A model generated the notes under the pieces. The model searched no databases, was not told the DNA's origin, and saw only the letters and a list, made by a program, of their open reading frames with translations. Of a DNA stretch of 64,000 nt, positions 1-10,666 are shown piece after piece. The stretch's first letter is position 1. Each line of letters starts with the position of its first letter. The position numbers were made by a program, and so were the translations under genes. Origin of the DNA: Tulasnella sp. 424 (lineage: Eukaryota; Basidiomycota; Agaricomycetes; Cantharellales; Tulasnellaceae); contig WSUB01000135.1 in assembly GCA_019633425.1 (NCBI GenBank), forward strand, positions 1 to 64,000, in the 5' to 3' direction.

Positions 1-1462
1 ATGCGCTCACCTTTGGCTTGAAGGATCAAGGTGGTACCGAACCAGAACGCCAAAGCATATGCTAAGTTTTAAACCGCGGGCTCAGTCAGCGCTAGCCAGA
101 TAGTCTGAAGCATTGTCAGGTTATTTACCAGCATAGACAATGAACGTCATGATCCCGACTACGATGCCGCGAAGGATTGCAATCTTGGCGTCTAGCAGAT
201 ACGCTCGACTGGCAAACCCATTGTAAAGCGTAGAGAGGGTTTTCTGGCTGCCGAAGGCTTGCGCCGTTCGGACGGTGGAAAGCACTTCTTCGGCCAAACT
301 GCCTCCCTCAGCTGATTCTTTGAGAGCGAGCCTTGTAGTAAAGTCCCCTGGGTTAGTTACGGCATCGAACTGCGAAAAAAAGGCGCATTGCCCACTCTTT
401 ATATTTGGCCTCAAATTTGGTTAATGCTGCCCCTGTAATCTACCGCCGAAAGTTAGATCACGCGATGAAAGGAAACTTAAGTCATGGCACTAACCCCGAG
501 GGCAGGGAGGATGGACGACAAAACGAGTGACAAACGCCAAGAGCGTGCATACGCGAGCGCATATCCGGTGATGAATGCAGATATGAACGAAATGATCACT
601 GGTTGCGTCGAAAGGATGACGCTGAATGTCAGTGGTTACGCAGTGGGGCACGAAGCAAGGGTAAACCCACAAGGAAACTTTTCCGAGATGCCTTGCTGGA
701 TTAAGTTGGTGTCATTTTGGATACGAGTGGTCACCTCTCCAGCACCGAGCTTGTCGAAGTATGCAATGTCTTGGCGAAGGACAGAGGCAAGGTATTTTTC
801 GCGAATGCGTTTCGCGTTGACCTCTCCACTGGTTCATGATTTCCTCGACCCGTAAGGCGTCTACGAATGATGGGATATAACGACCAAACTCACGTGTAGG
901 TCCAAATGAGCATGTACGCATGAGTGACTGCGTAGAGACCAACTCCCATCAGAGTAAGCCAAAGCGCATCTCGTGCTGAAACACGTCGGAACTTTGAACG
1001 ACTGGCAGCAAGCGTTGCGGGATCGTTTGATTGCTTCGAAACGAGGACGACGAGAGACATGAGTACTGATTAGGATGCTTGAGAAAATAATAGGAACGCA
1101 CCAGGGCCATAGCAAAATCGATGAAGCTCTGAGCGAGGTTACCGAACAGGAGTGTCATCAGGGGCTAGGAGGCGTTACCCAAAAGTGAGCCAACATGGTT
1201 TCCATTATTCTGACGCTGTGGAGCGTACCTGTGAAGCACCGCTAGCTATGGCACATATGATGCCGATGAAGTCGAAAAATAGCTCGAGTTTGGTTGAATA
1301 GCGAAAGAGTTGGGTGTAGCTAACGGGAGGCACTTTGTCGGCTGAAGATGGGTCTTCTCCTTTGGAATCTACATCGACTGCTTTCTTTTCCGAGTTGCCA
1401 TCGTCTCCGGTAGCCTTTTCGACTGGGTCGGGTGGTTCGCTTTTCTTTGAGAAGAGAGCCAT
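1..1462 (-). CDS. ABCB-type (MDR/P-glycoprotein-like) ABC transporter, N-terminal part, runs off left edge
   Basis: Membrane exporter of the full-size ABCB class; only the start lies in the window. Exons in transcript order: 1462-1229, 1164-1102, 1033-894, 828-679, 621-495, 439-396, 331-129 and 61-11, giving about 337 residues; the last exon ends at a GT donor and the gene continues leftward. The start is the ATG at 1462 (MALFSKKSEPPD). A charged cytosolic leader is followed by a Tyr-Thr-Gln-Leu-Phe-Arg-Tyr segment and the first transmembrane domain. Family hallmarks seen include PLMTLLFGNL, GEVNAKRIREKYL, DIAYFD, TRIQNDT and the EEVLSTVRTAQAFG motif. The nucleotide-binding domains lie outside the window, so substrate cannot be judged; drug efflux or a-factor-like pheromone export are both known for this class. 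Confidence 0.88.
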
Positions 1463-1566
1463 CACCGTCACTGAGTGAAGTCAAGATACCAGAGTGAGTT
1501 TGGATGGGAGAGTGGGAAATGAGGATGTTGGAGGATTAAGGAGGTTGAGGTCGAAAACTGGTGAAC

Positions 1567-1574
1567 ATATATAT
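1567..1574 (-). promoter_or_regulatory. TATA-like element of the ABC transporter
   Basis: A TATATAT run about 105 nt upstream of the transporter ATG in its own orientation, in an otherwise mixed-composition leader. Position and sequence fit a TATA box; no transcription start evidence is available. Confidence 0.4.
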
Positions 1575-2639
1575 CTTCTGGGTGTCTTTGCCAAGAGGGA
1601 CCACCCAGGGACTCGGCAACTGGTTTGGTGAGTCTAGCGAATAGGCGCTTCCGAAAGTCTGAGGCTTACGTGTTGCGCTCACGCCAGGATCGGACTTTTC
1701 CTACCCTAAACGGGCCTTCTCGGCCTTCCTCAGAGTCAGAAAACTGCTACGAAAATCGCGGGGTTTTGGGTTACCATTCGTCCAAAAAAAAGGGTTTATG
1801 TTTGATCGGAGGAAGGAAAATTCCTAAGTTCTGTACCGCAGTTAATCTCCGGCTTGTGGATCCCGCTGTCGACTGCGATTCACGTCACCTGCGATCCCTC
1901 CAGTTGACCCTCGAAGCTCAAAATTCTACGCCCAAATCATCTAGTTTCGTTTTGATCGGAGGTCTTTGGAACTTCGGTGCGGAGCGGCTTGTGCGGCATC
2001 GCGAGATGCGGCTCGGAGCCTGACTCCTGCGTTTCGGCTTCGTAAGCTCCATAACAACTCGGCAGAAGAATGCAATCGCAAACTCTGTCCATCTTATTTG
2101 GTGCAACACGCGTAGTCTTGCCGTTCTCAGTGCCGAGATAGGATCGTCGTTTAGTCAGCCATAGCAGACGTGCTCAATGGCCTGAAGGAACATTTGGACC
2201 CTGGTATGGAAATGCCATGCTAGGCCCCCCTACTCCTGCAGAGGTTACGTGCAAAAATGACCCTAAAATTTCCGTTATAGACGAAAAGTTATCAATTTTG
2301 CATGTCACCTTGCTCCGTTCGCCCCAAATATAAACAGCCCATTGGCGTCCCCATTATCCACTTTTGAAGTATACGTCCACCGCTGTCCCGTTAACGCTCC
2401 TTCAGTGCCAAACTCCGAGTTTTAGCACCGAAATCCTCGCAACTTGGCCTGCTTTTCGCTCGCACTGGTTATCCATTTCGCGTCCTGGTCCCATCAAGCG
2501 TGACCTTCCATGCGATCCAGCAGCCACTTCTCGAGATATCAATTATACACATAACCTGTCTAAAAGTGCTAAAAAGATATAAAATTTGCATGTAATCTAG
2601 GCCCAAAACTCCATATCAGTATTTCAAGTAACCTGCGCC

Positions 2640-2915
2640 ACTGAGGCCTGCCGGCGATACCGGAGCACCCCAAGGGAACCATCACTTGCCATACCGAATG
2701 CTGCAAGTGAACACCGAGTTCACCTCAGCATTGGCCAGGGTCCTCTGCTGAGCGAAAGCCCTGCAAAAGACCCAAGGTCAAGTTTGTGTGTCCAGAAGAT
2801 GGGTGGGCACCAGGTTCAAGTCCTGGTGATGGGTAGGGGGCACGGACTTATGGTCGTCAACATACAGTACACATTCGGATCTAATACGACGATGTGCCTG
2901 ATATAATTTTCAAGC
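2640..2915 (+). ncRNA. Candidate structured RNA, class unknown
   Basis: Within 200 nt there are several perfect stems: TCACTTGC/GCAAGTGA around a 13-nt loop (2681-2709), GTGAAC/GTTCAC (2706-2722), CTCAGCA/TGCTGAG (2724-2751), GGGTC/GACCC, and CACCAGG/CCTGGTG (2808-2828). The last stem encloses TTCAAGT, so GGTTCAAGTCC matches a pol III B box. A TTTT tract occurs near 2907. It does not fold as a tRNA: no acceptor strand or D arm lies at the right distance. It also lacks the helices of 5S rRNA, although the 13-nt loop (CATACCGAA) resembles 5S loop C. It could be a degenerate SINE, an RNA gene, or chance. Confidence 0.3.
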
Positions 2916-3581
2916 GGTTCTCGGCTCTCGGTGTGCTCCGATGGATCCAAGCGTTTCCAGTTCATCCTAACCATAGTTTATCTGGTGTCCTCACCTCATA
3001 ACACTCCAAGAAGGCTAAGCTTAGCCCAGCCACGCGCCTGGACTCCGACACCGTAAAAGCGGTAGTAAATCATCATATTGATTAGAATTGATACTCCGCT
3101 GTTCCCTGGTATTCGAAAATCAGCGACCATTCAAAGAGGAGGGCAAAATTGTAGAAAGATTCGATCCTATTAATCAGAGTGCAAAGCGCTCCCGATCGAG
3201 GCTCAGTAACCAGCAACACGGCTCCCCTACAGAGCCCTTTACTTTTGAAGTTACAGCGGAGGAAGTCATTTGGATGCGACAACGACGCTAACCTTCCAAT
3301 CAATATTTTAGTTGCACGAAGCCAATTCGCCTCGGATGTCGGGCTTATGTGGGAGTCCGACTCGGTCTCTAAAACTGCGACTGGAGGAACGGTGGTTTGC
3401 CCGGATTGAAATGGAAAATAGTGGTAAGGACCTGATTTTAAATGGAGATGGTGGACGGAAAACTCATGGCTTGTTGCATGCAGCACAGAGATCTGGGGCA
3501 GAACAAGGGGAAACCGGGGTGTGGGAGAGTGGGCGTCATCGCGCTTATCTCCGACTTGCAGCGACTTTGAGCAGTCCAGTT

Positions 3582-3587
3582 TATAAA
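3582..3587 (+). promoter_or_regulatory. TATA box of the GH63 gene
   Basis: TATAAA 74 nt upstream of the ATG at 3661, followed by a CT-rich stretch typical of fungal initiation regions. Confidence 0.45.
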
Positions 3588-3660
3588 CTGGGAAAACTTG
3601 GACTTTTCTTCCCTCAACCTTCACTCTCCCTCATCCTTCCCCTACTCTCACCTATCGTCC

Positions 3661-6600
3661 ATGTCGTCTGCTGAAAAACTTAGAGGTAAAATCTTCGGTG
3701 GTACCGCACCCGCCCAGCAAAACCAACCTGCCTCCAACGGTAGCACCGCTAATGGGACTAGCACTCCCAAAGCGACCCTTCCAAGTCTCCCATCACTTGA
3801 CACAGTAGCCTCGGTCCTCTCATCAGTTAAGCCAGGCCTCTCGATCGAGGTTCCGAAGCTTCCAACCGCCGAGCCCATTCGTCCGGCAGTCAGGAAACCC
3901 ACATTAACGACGTCGCCTCCCGAGGTCGACCAGAATGCTCACGACGAGCAGTATAAAACTTACCGAGAGAGACTTCTCGAAAAACTGGGTGCTGAATACG
4001 AAGGTGTCGAGAGGCATAGGCTTCTGCAGGATGGCAAGAAGGAGCGGCACTGGAAGCGCTGGGGACCGTACCTCAGCGAGAGACAATGGGTGCGTCGCGT
4101 CGCGTCTCCTTCCTTTTTCAGTACATAGCTTCCTCGCCGGCAGTCCCCATTCACATTAATAGCGCCCGGAGTTCCTCGTCGACTGAGGACTCGCCGATTT
4201 CATTGTCGACTGCACAGAGTCTATCGGACTATCCCTCGGTGCCCTGAATCTCTTTCACCCTTCCCCGCTCGCCGTCCCTCCCATGCAGCATGGGAATCGC
4301 GTGCTGACCTGTCCGTTCGATTTTAACCCCACCATAATCTCCCCCACAAATGTTTCTAACCTCCGCGTTTTTGCAAATCCTTTCTTCCCAATTCGACCTT
4401 TCAAATACAGGCCACTGTCAGAGAAGACTACTCCGCAAACGGCGATGCGTGGACCCACTTCCCGCACGAACAAGCACGTTCACGGGCTTACCGATGGGGC
4501 GAAGACGGTCTTGCCGGAATTTCTGATAACCATCAACGCATTTGCTTCGCACTTGGGTTGTGGAATGGAGTTGATCCGATTTTAAAGGAACGTTTGTTCG
4601 GTGTTACGGGACATCAAGGAAACCATGGAGAGGACTGCAAGGAGTTGTACTGGTATTTGGATTCGACGCCGACGCATTCTTACATGAAGTACTTGTACAA
4701 GTACCCTCAAAAGCCTTACCCCTACGAGGAGCTTGTCCGGGAGAGCATCGCTCGTGGACGGGATGTTCAGGAGTACGAACTTATGGACACCGATGTCTTT
4801 GACCAGGATCGATATTGGGATGTCTTTGTCGAGGTACGTTGTAGAACCCATCCTCAGCTTCACCCTTGCTAACTGCAATACTCGCAGTATGCCAAAGATG
4901 AAGATGATCCAAACGCCATCTCCATCCGTATTACAGCTTACAACCGTGGACCCGACCCTGCCACTCTGCACATCATCCCCCAACTCTGGTTCCCCAACAC
5001 CTGGTCCTGGCCTCTCCCCACACCTCCTCGTCCCAACCTATGGTTATCTGCTCCTGGTGTTATTTCAGCCCAGGAAAAGACTTTAGGCACGACTCATCTG
5101 TACTGTACGGTCTCACCACCCCCTGCTGGACCGTCGTACGCTAACGACGCTGATGAGGCGGAACAAGAGGAGGAGGATGGTGTTGCGCCGGAAATCATGT
5201 TTACGGAGAACGATACCAACTTCCAAAGGCTTTACAATGTACCGAACAAAAGCGACTACGTCAAGGATGCCTTCCACGACCACATCATCCCCTCCCACCG
5301 GCCAAAGAGCACCGCTACTAACGGCGTCAACGGCGTCAATGGCGAACCCTCGGCAGCACAGCAGACGTTCATCAACCCGGAAAACAAGGGAACCAAGTCT
5401 GGTGCTCATTACACGTTCAAGGACGTCCCAGGCAAAGGTGGTGTTGTGGTCGTTCGGTTGAAGTTGACATCCCTTACGCCCGACTCCGACGCTTCCATCA
5501 ACGACGAGGAGCTGTTTGACGATGTTATTGACGAGCGAAGGAGGGAGGCGGACGAGTTTTATTCAAGGCTGCTTGGCGGATCTGTTACGGACGATTTGAA
5601 AGCCATTTACCGACAGGCACTAGGTGGAATGCTTTGGTGAGCCGAGACGACTCGAGCCAAACTCGACGGAGTCGCTGACTACTATGTTGCCGGCTTAGGA
5701 CGAAGCAGTATTACAAGTTCATCCAGGACGAATGGCTCAATGGTGACCCTGCACAGCCCGCTCCACCACCGGAGCGCAAGTGGATCCGAAATAGGGAATG
5801 GCGGCACCTCCATTGCGCGGACATCCTCTCCATGCCTGATAAATGGGAGTACCCATTCTTCGCTGCTTGGGATACCGCGTTCCATTGCATTCCATTAGCC
5901 ATGGTTGACCCGGCGTTTGCCAAGAAGCAGCTGGACTTGTTGACGAGGGAGTGGTACATGAAGCCGGATGGTCAGATCCCAGCGTATGAGTGGAACTTTT
6001 CGGATGTTAACCCGCCTGTGCACGCTTGGTGAGGTCATCTGTATTCAAAGCGCGATAAAGCGCGCTGACAATGCGGGATCTCTTACAGGGCTACGTTCCG
6101 TGTCTTCAAGATTGAGCGCAAGTTGTATGGTAAAGGGGACTTGGAGTTCCTTGAGCGCGTTTTCCAAAAGCTTCTTCTCAACTTCACCTGGTGGGCTGGT
6201 GCTCGAATACACATTTCGCTGCTGTCGCTAATTGACCTTGACGTTCTAGGTGGGTGAACCGAAAGGACGCGGGGGGCAACAACGTCTTCGAAGGCGGATT
6301 CCTCGGCTTGGACAACATCGGTGCTTTCAACCGTTCAGAGCCACTTCCTACCGGAGGAGTCCTTCGTCAGGCTGATGGTACAGCTTGGATGGCATTCTTC
6401 TGCGTGAATATGTACGAGTCGAATTGTTCGGCCAATAGTGCGTCCCAGCTAACGATTTCGGTTAGGCTTAACATGGCGTTAGAGCTGGCCAAACACAACC
6501 CGACGTACGAGGACATCGCGTCCAAGTTCTTCGAAGTACGTTGTACCAATACTTGAACGGGTTGAATTGAGACTCATCTGGCCCTTCTGCAGCACTTCAT

Positions 6601-8107
6601 CTTCATTGCCGATGCGATGTCGTACCAAGGCTCAAATGACGAGACGCTATCGCTGTGGAATGAACAAGACGGAATGTACTACGATGCTATTCATTGGGGT
6701 CCCGGCCACTCTCAACAGCTTCCGATTCGATCTTTGGTCGGTTTGATTCCATTGTATGCAACATTGACGTGAGTGGTTTCGATCGTGCCGTCGAACGTCG
6801 GTGAGACCTGATTGGAATTTCTATTAGACTTGAACCTTCTGTTATCAACCGATTCCCTGGCTTCAAGAAGCGTATGGAGTGGTTCATCGAGAATCGACCA
6901 GGTTTGGTCCAAAGGAACGTCGCGAACATGAAGGGTTAGTCGCGGAATGCCTCTCTTAGATCTGGGGCAATAAATGAAACTAAAATCCTGCTCTGTATTT
7001 AGCTAGCGGAAAAGGTCAGCGTCGTCTCTTGGCTTTGGTCAGCAAAGAACGTCTAGTCCGCATCCTGGAGAAGATGCTCGACGAGAAGGAGTTCTTGAGC
7101 GACTATGGCATTCGCTCGTGAGTCTCAACCACGGCCGAAAACCATTGCAAGCTTGCTTACTGTTGGCATTTTCAAGGCTGTCCCTCTATCACAAGAAACA
7201 TCCCTACAATATGCACGTCAATGGGCAAGACTTCGGCGTTGAATACTGGCCAGGAGACTCGAAGAGTGGAATGTTTGGCGGTAATTCGAATTGGCGAGGT
7301 GGGCAATCTTCATCGTTCAATGGTACTCGGATGGACGCTAATTAAAGGTCATAACCAGGTCCGATTTGGCTCGCAACGAACTTCCTCCTAATCGAATCCC
7401 TTCAACGTTTCCACCAGTACTATGGAGCAGATCTGCAAGTCGAGTGCCCGACAGGCAGCGGAGACTATATGGATCTTGGCAAGGTCGCAGAAGAAGTACA
7501 GCACCGCATCATTCACATTTTCGGTCGTGACATGGAGGGTTGCCGTGCGACGAATGGAGGAAACGTGAAGTTGGATCGCGACCCTCACTTCCGCGATTAC
7601 GTTTGGTTCCACGAAGTACGTCGTTTGCCGAGTTTCAAGCCTTGCAGGATGGCTGACGCGCTTTTCTAGTTCTTCCACGGGAATGACGGTCGTGGTCTTG
7701 GAGCATCGCATCAGACTGGATGGTATGTCGCTCGCCTTCTCTCAAAGTGACGCAGGCGATTCTAACGCCCTTGCAGGTCTGGCCTTGTTGCGTTCCATAT
7801 CATGCAAAGTGGTATGTCCTGCCGCCTACCCAGGACCCCAAGGAGTAAGTCTTAGACTCTAGGTCACTCCACTCAGTCTGACCAACCTTTGCGTGCAGCT
7901 CCAAGAAGTACTTCGATGCATTATTTCGACGTGAGTTTACCCAGTGGTTAGTCTTGAAAGACATTTGGCTGAAGGCGAACCGTCTTGTAGGAACGCATTG
8001 ATTCCGAGTATGGTGACGAACATCCTCAATCGGCTTTCACTACCGTGTCCGCCGTGTCCGAGCTGAATACTAGTACGTTGGGAGATCTTTCCCCCGATGC
8101 TTTGTAG
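3661..8107 (+). CDS. Glycoside hydrolase family 63 protein (cytosolic type)
   Basis: Predicted alpha-glucosidase-like enzyme. Fifteen exons: 3661-4089, 4411-4833, 4888-5636, 5699-6028, 6089-6190, 6250-6535, 6593-6768, 6828-6934, 7003-7117, 7177-7298, 7359-7615, 7670-7722, 7777-7811, 7899-7930, 7991-8107, giving 1,110 residues. The conserved catalytic-domain block [15 protein letters not shown] (Asp about 592) is followed by [16 protein letters not shown] (Glu about 631), and [20 protein letters not shown] lies further upstream. No signal peptide or membrane anchor is seen. Processing glucosidase I of the ER has such an anchor, so this looks like the cytosolic GH63 group rather than glucosidase I itself. 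The substrate is unknown. Intron 1 (321 nt) is much longer than the others. The last exon rests on splicing at 7931-7990; without it the protein ends seven codons later. Confidence 0.85.
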
Positions 8108-8594
8108 GCGTCGCGAAGTGGGGCTTCTCATCCACTGTGGGGATACGCGAGTTTGTATAGCGCATGCTGTCTGTAGAGCCTATGTTTATTATGGTTTGAA
8201 TTCTATCAATTCTATGACCAGGAAATGCGCGGGTAAACTTTGTCTGGATTCGCTCAAAGTAGGCAAGGCGGGACAAGACTGGAACCGAGTCTAAAGCCAT
8301 CCTTTCGGTCAGTTCCTAGTGGCCCGATAGAGAGTAAAGATCAAAGTTCGAAAGATATAGCTCAGGGGGTCTTCCGGCCCAGAGTCGCCGACGTAGAATG
8401 CCATTCCGACTCCATCTTAACGTCGTGAGCCATCTAGAAAGAAGGTGCGAATAACGCGGCCCATGAATCGAAGAGGGACGGTGCATTGAAGTGGGTTTTA
8501 TGGGACGTTGAAGCGGAACGCCGTGAGGGGCGTCCCCTGAGCCAAGCTTGCGATAAGGGTGGCCAATCTCAATAAACCCACATACCTCTACACG
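8108..8594. other. Intergenic, GH63 to dioxygenase
   Basis: 487 nt containing the GH63 3' end and the dioxygenase promoter. No gene or clear element seen. Confidence 0.6.
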
Positions 8595-10063
8595 ATGGCC
8601 ACCCTTCCAGTCATTTCCATATCTCCCTATGTCAGAAAAGAAAAGTCGACGGATCAAGAGCGTTTAGCCACGGCTGAAGCACTGCACAAGGCCTGCCGCG
8701 ACTTTGGCTTCTTCTATCTCGACATTTCTTCGTTCGTGAGCGATGCGGAGATGGAAACACTGATAGGACTCGCCAGACAGTTCTTTGCTCTTCCTCAAGA
8801 GAGAAAGGACTTGCTAACCATTCGTAACGAGGATAACGTTCGAGGTAGGTCCTTCCAATACTTTGATCGGGTCCATTTCTCGAAAGCTAACTCGGGACTG
8901 CCCGCTCCCCTCCATCCATTCTAGGCTACCAAAGGTTAAACGAAAACGTGACAGGTATTGGCCATAACCGTCCGTGTCTCTCCATCTGGCATGGTCTGAC
9001 AGCCTGCACCAGGTGGAAAGGCTGACAACCACGAAGCTATCGACCTCTACACCCCCGTTGATAAGCCAGACAAGACAAAGCCCCTGTGGGGCACAAATCA
9101 ATGGCCAGAGGATGTTCCCTCCTTTAGAAGTACATACGAGGCATGGACAGAGAAGATGAAAGCACTGGGTTTACTCGTCATGGAAGCGTCCGTGCTCCTT
9201 GCCCTCGTCTGTGCAATACTTTGAGCTCTCACTGACTTCTTAACCAGTATGGCCTTTGGTCTTGGAATGACCCCGGAGGAACGGGAGGAGTTTAAAGCAT
9301 GCGTAGATCACTCGTTTTGGTACATGAGGGTCATTGGGTATCCCCCTCTGCCAAACGATCACGAGGGGTTCTCATGTGGGGCGCACAAGTTGAGTTGCTC
9401 GACCTGTTTTAAGGAGAGAGTTAGCCGATATCTTCTGACGGAGAAAGCTCTATTTAACCAGAGATTATGGTTGCCTGACCTTCCTCCTGGCCGATCCGAC
9501 GCAGGACGCGCTTCAAGTCTTCGTTCCGAAGTCCCTCGCAGCGGCCAATCAGATTACGAAATCTGGCGCCGTAGGACTTCCGAAGGAAGAAGGCGATGCA
9601 GACGGTATCTGGATCTACGCGAACCCACTTCCGGGATGTGTAGTCTGTAACATTGGCGAGATGTGGGAGGTAATTAGTCCAATAGGTCTTCTAGGCTGAC
9701 CGCTGAGCTGGATGGTTCAACAGGTTTGGACGAGAGGAATGTACAAATCCACTCTCCATCGGGTGATCCATCGAGGGAGCAACTATCGTGTTTCGTACGT
9801 GCTACGGTCATTGCAGGCATAAATTGAGAAGTGCGAACCTAACCTGGCGCCTTTCCACATCACTCCTCCTTAGAATACCATTTTTCTTTGAGCCCAACTT
9901 TGACACACTCGTAAAGCCTTTGACGGCAGTCATGCGCGCCCAGGATGCCTCGGGAGAGAAGATCGACGACGGAAGATACGCCCCCGTTGTGTACGGAGAA
10001 TTCCTCAAGAGCAAGGTCACGACAAACTTCTCCGAGGCTACTCCTGGAGGAGACATACATTGA
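8595..10063 (+). CDS. 2-oxoglutarate/Fe(II)-dependent dioxygenase (isopenicillin-N-synthase-like)
   Basis: Non-haem iron oxygenase of unknown substrate. Exons 8595-8844, 8925-8954, 9013-9187, 9248-9388, 9462-9669, 9724-9794, 9874-10063, giving 354 residues. The N-terminal DIOX_N-type region (ACRDFGFFYL; FALPQERKDLL) precedes the double-stranded beta-helix. The iron ligands are visible as H198-x-D200 in GAHKDYGCLT and a distal His in KSTLHRVIH (about 280). The 2-oxoglutarate-binding Arg-x-Ser is in YRVSIPFFFEPNFD. All key residues are present, so it should be active. Start chosen at the first ATG in frame; the frame upstream has only GTG. No cluster partners lie next to it, so a role in a biosynthetic cluster is not supported. 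Confidence 0.9.
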
Positions 10064-10666
10064 AGGTCCCGAAAGGTCCCGAGGTGGGGTGGATCGTTGC
10101 CCCGTGGTGCCCCGGGTGTCCATTCGGCCTAAATTGGGCAAATACGTCAAGTGCACAGAGGGCCCCCATCTGTGATAATATATATGTACCTCGAAGCGAA
10201 TTAAATTTCTTTGAACCTGTTCTTTGATGATCCGATCCTTGCTAATTGGTCGACTTTCGTGAGAGAGACTGGCGCTCGTCGCAGGGCTCGAAACCTTGTA
10301 CAGATGTTGTCAATGTCCATGACAAGTATGGACCGAGAACCGCATCCACCCGATTACAGCCACACTTGCAGACGGGATGGGAGTGAGAGAAGCTGTCGGG
10401 AAACGCAGGAGCCGGGTGGGAGGTTGACCACGGCTCACGTGCAAATCCGGCATTTCGGCGTCGACTGAAAGGCGGAGCTCACCGGCTCACCTTCCCCTTA
10501 CGACCCACAACTTCCAAATCTTGTCTCCTCAGTACTCAGCACTCTAAAACCCTTGGCTACAACATTTTCAACGGGAACCCGAACGCTTATTCACGCTCCC
10601 CCTCTTCAGCATACCTTGCTGCTTCCCACAAATATCCACTCAGTGTACCAGAATACTCCCCTTCGC
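10064..10666. other. Intergenic, dioxygenase to carnitine acetyltransferase
   Basis: 603 nt. Holds an AT-rich 3' end (10175-10210) and the promoter of the next gene. It includes CACGTG near 10437 and CCG-N6-CGG at 10447-10458, the spacing bound by some fungal Zn2Cys6 factors. Their use is not shown by the sequence. Confidence 0.4.

Larger units (their letters stand above)
1463..3660. other. Intergenic region between divergent ABC transporter and GH63 gene
   Basis: About 2.2 kb shared by two divergently transcribed genes. No open frame here shows a recognisable domain or plausible splicing. The stretch 2640-2915 is dense in inverted repeats and is listed separately. The last 60 nt before 3661 are pyrimidine-rich, as expected for a fungal transcription start zone. 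Confidence 0.6.

Noticed and set aside
2640..2770. 5S rRNA or pseudogene suggested by the 13-nt loop with CATACCGAA
   Set aside because: Helices I, II and IV/V cannot be formed and the eukaryotic conserved blocks are missing.
2762..2835. tRNA gene suggested by GGTTCAAGTCC on a stem
   Set aside because: The T-arm-like hairpin is fine, but there is no complementary acceptor strand, D arm or anticodon arm at the right distance.
4283..4585. Extra exon inside GH63 intron 1
   Set aside because: The frame is open but exon 1 to 4411 joins cleanly with family-like sequence on both sides.
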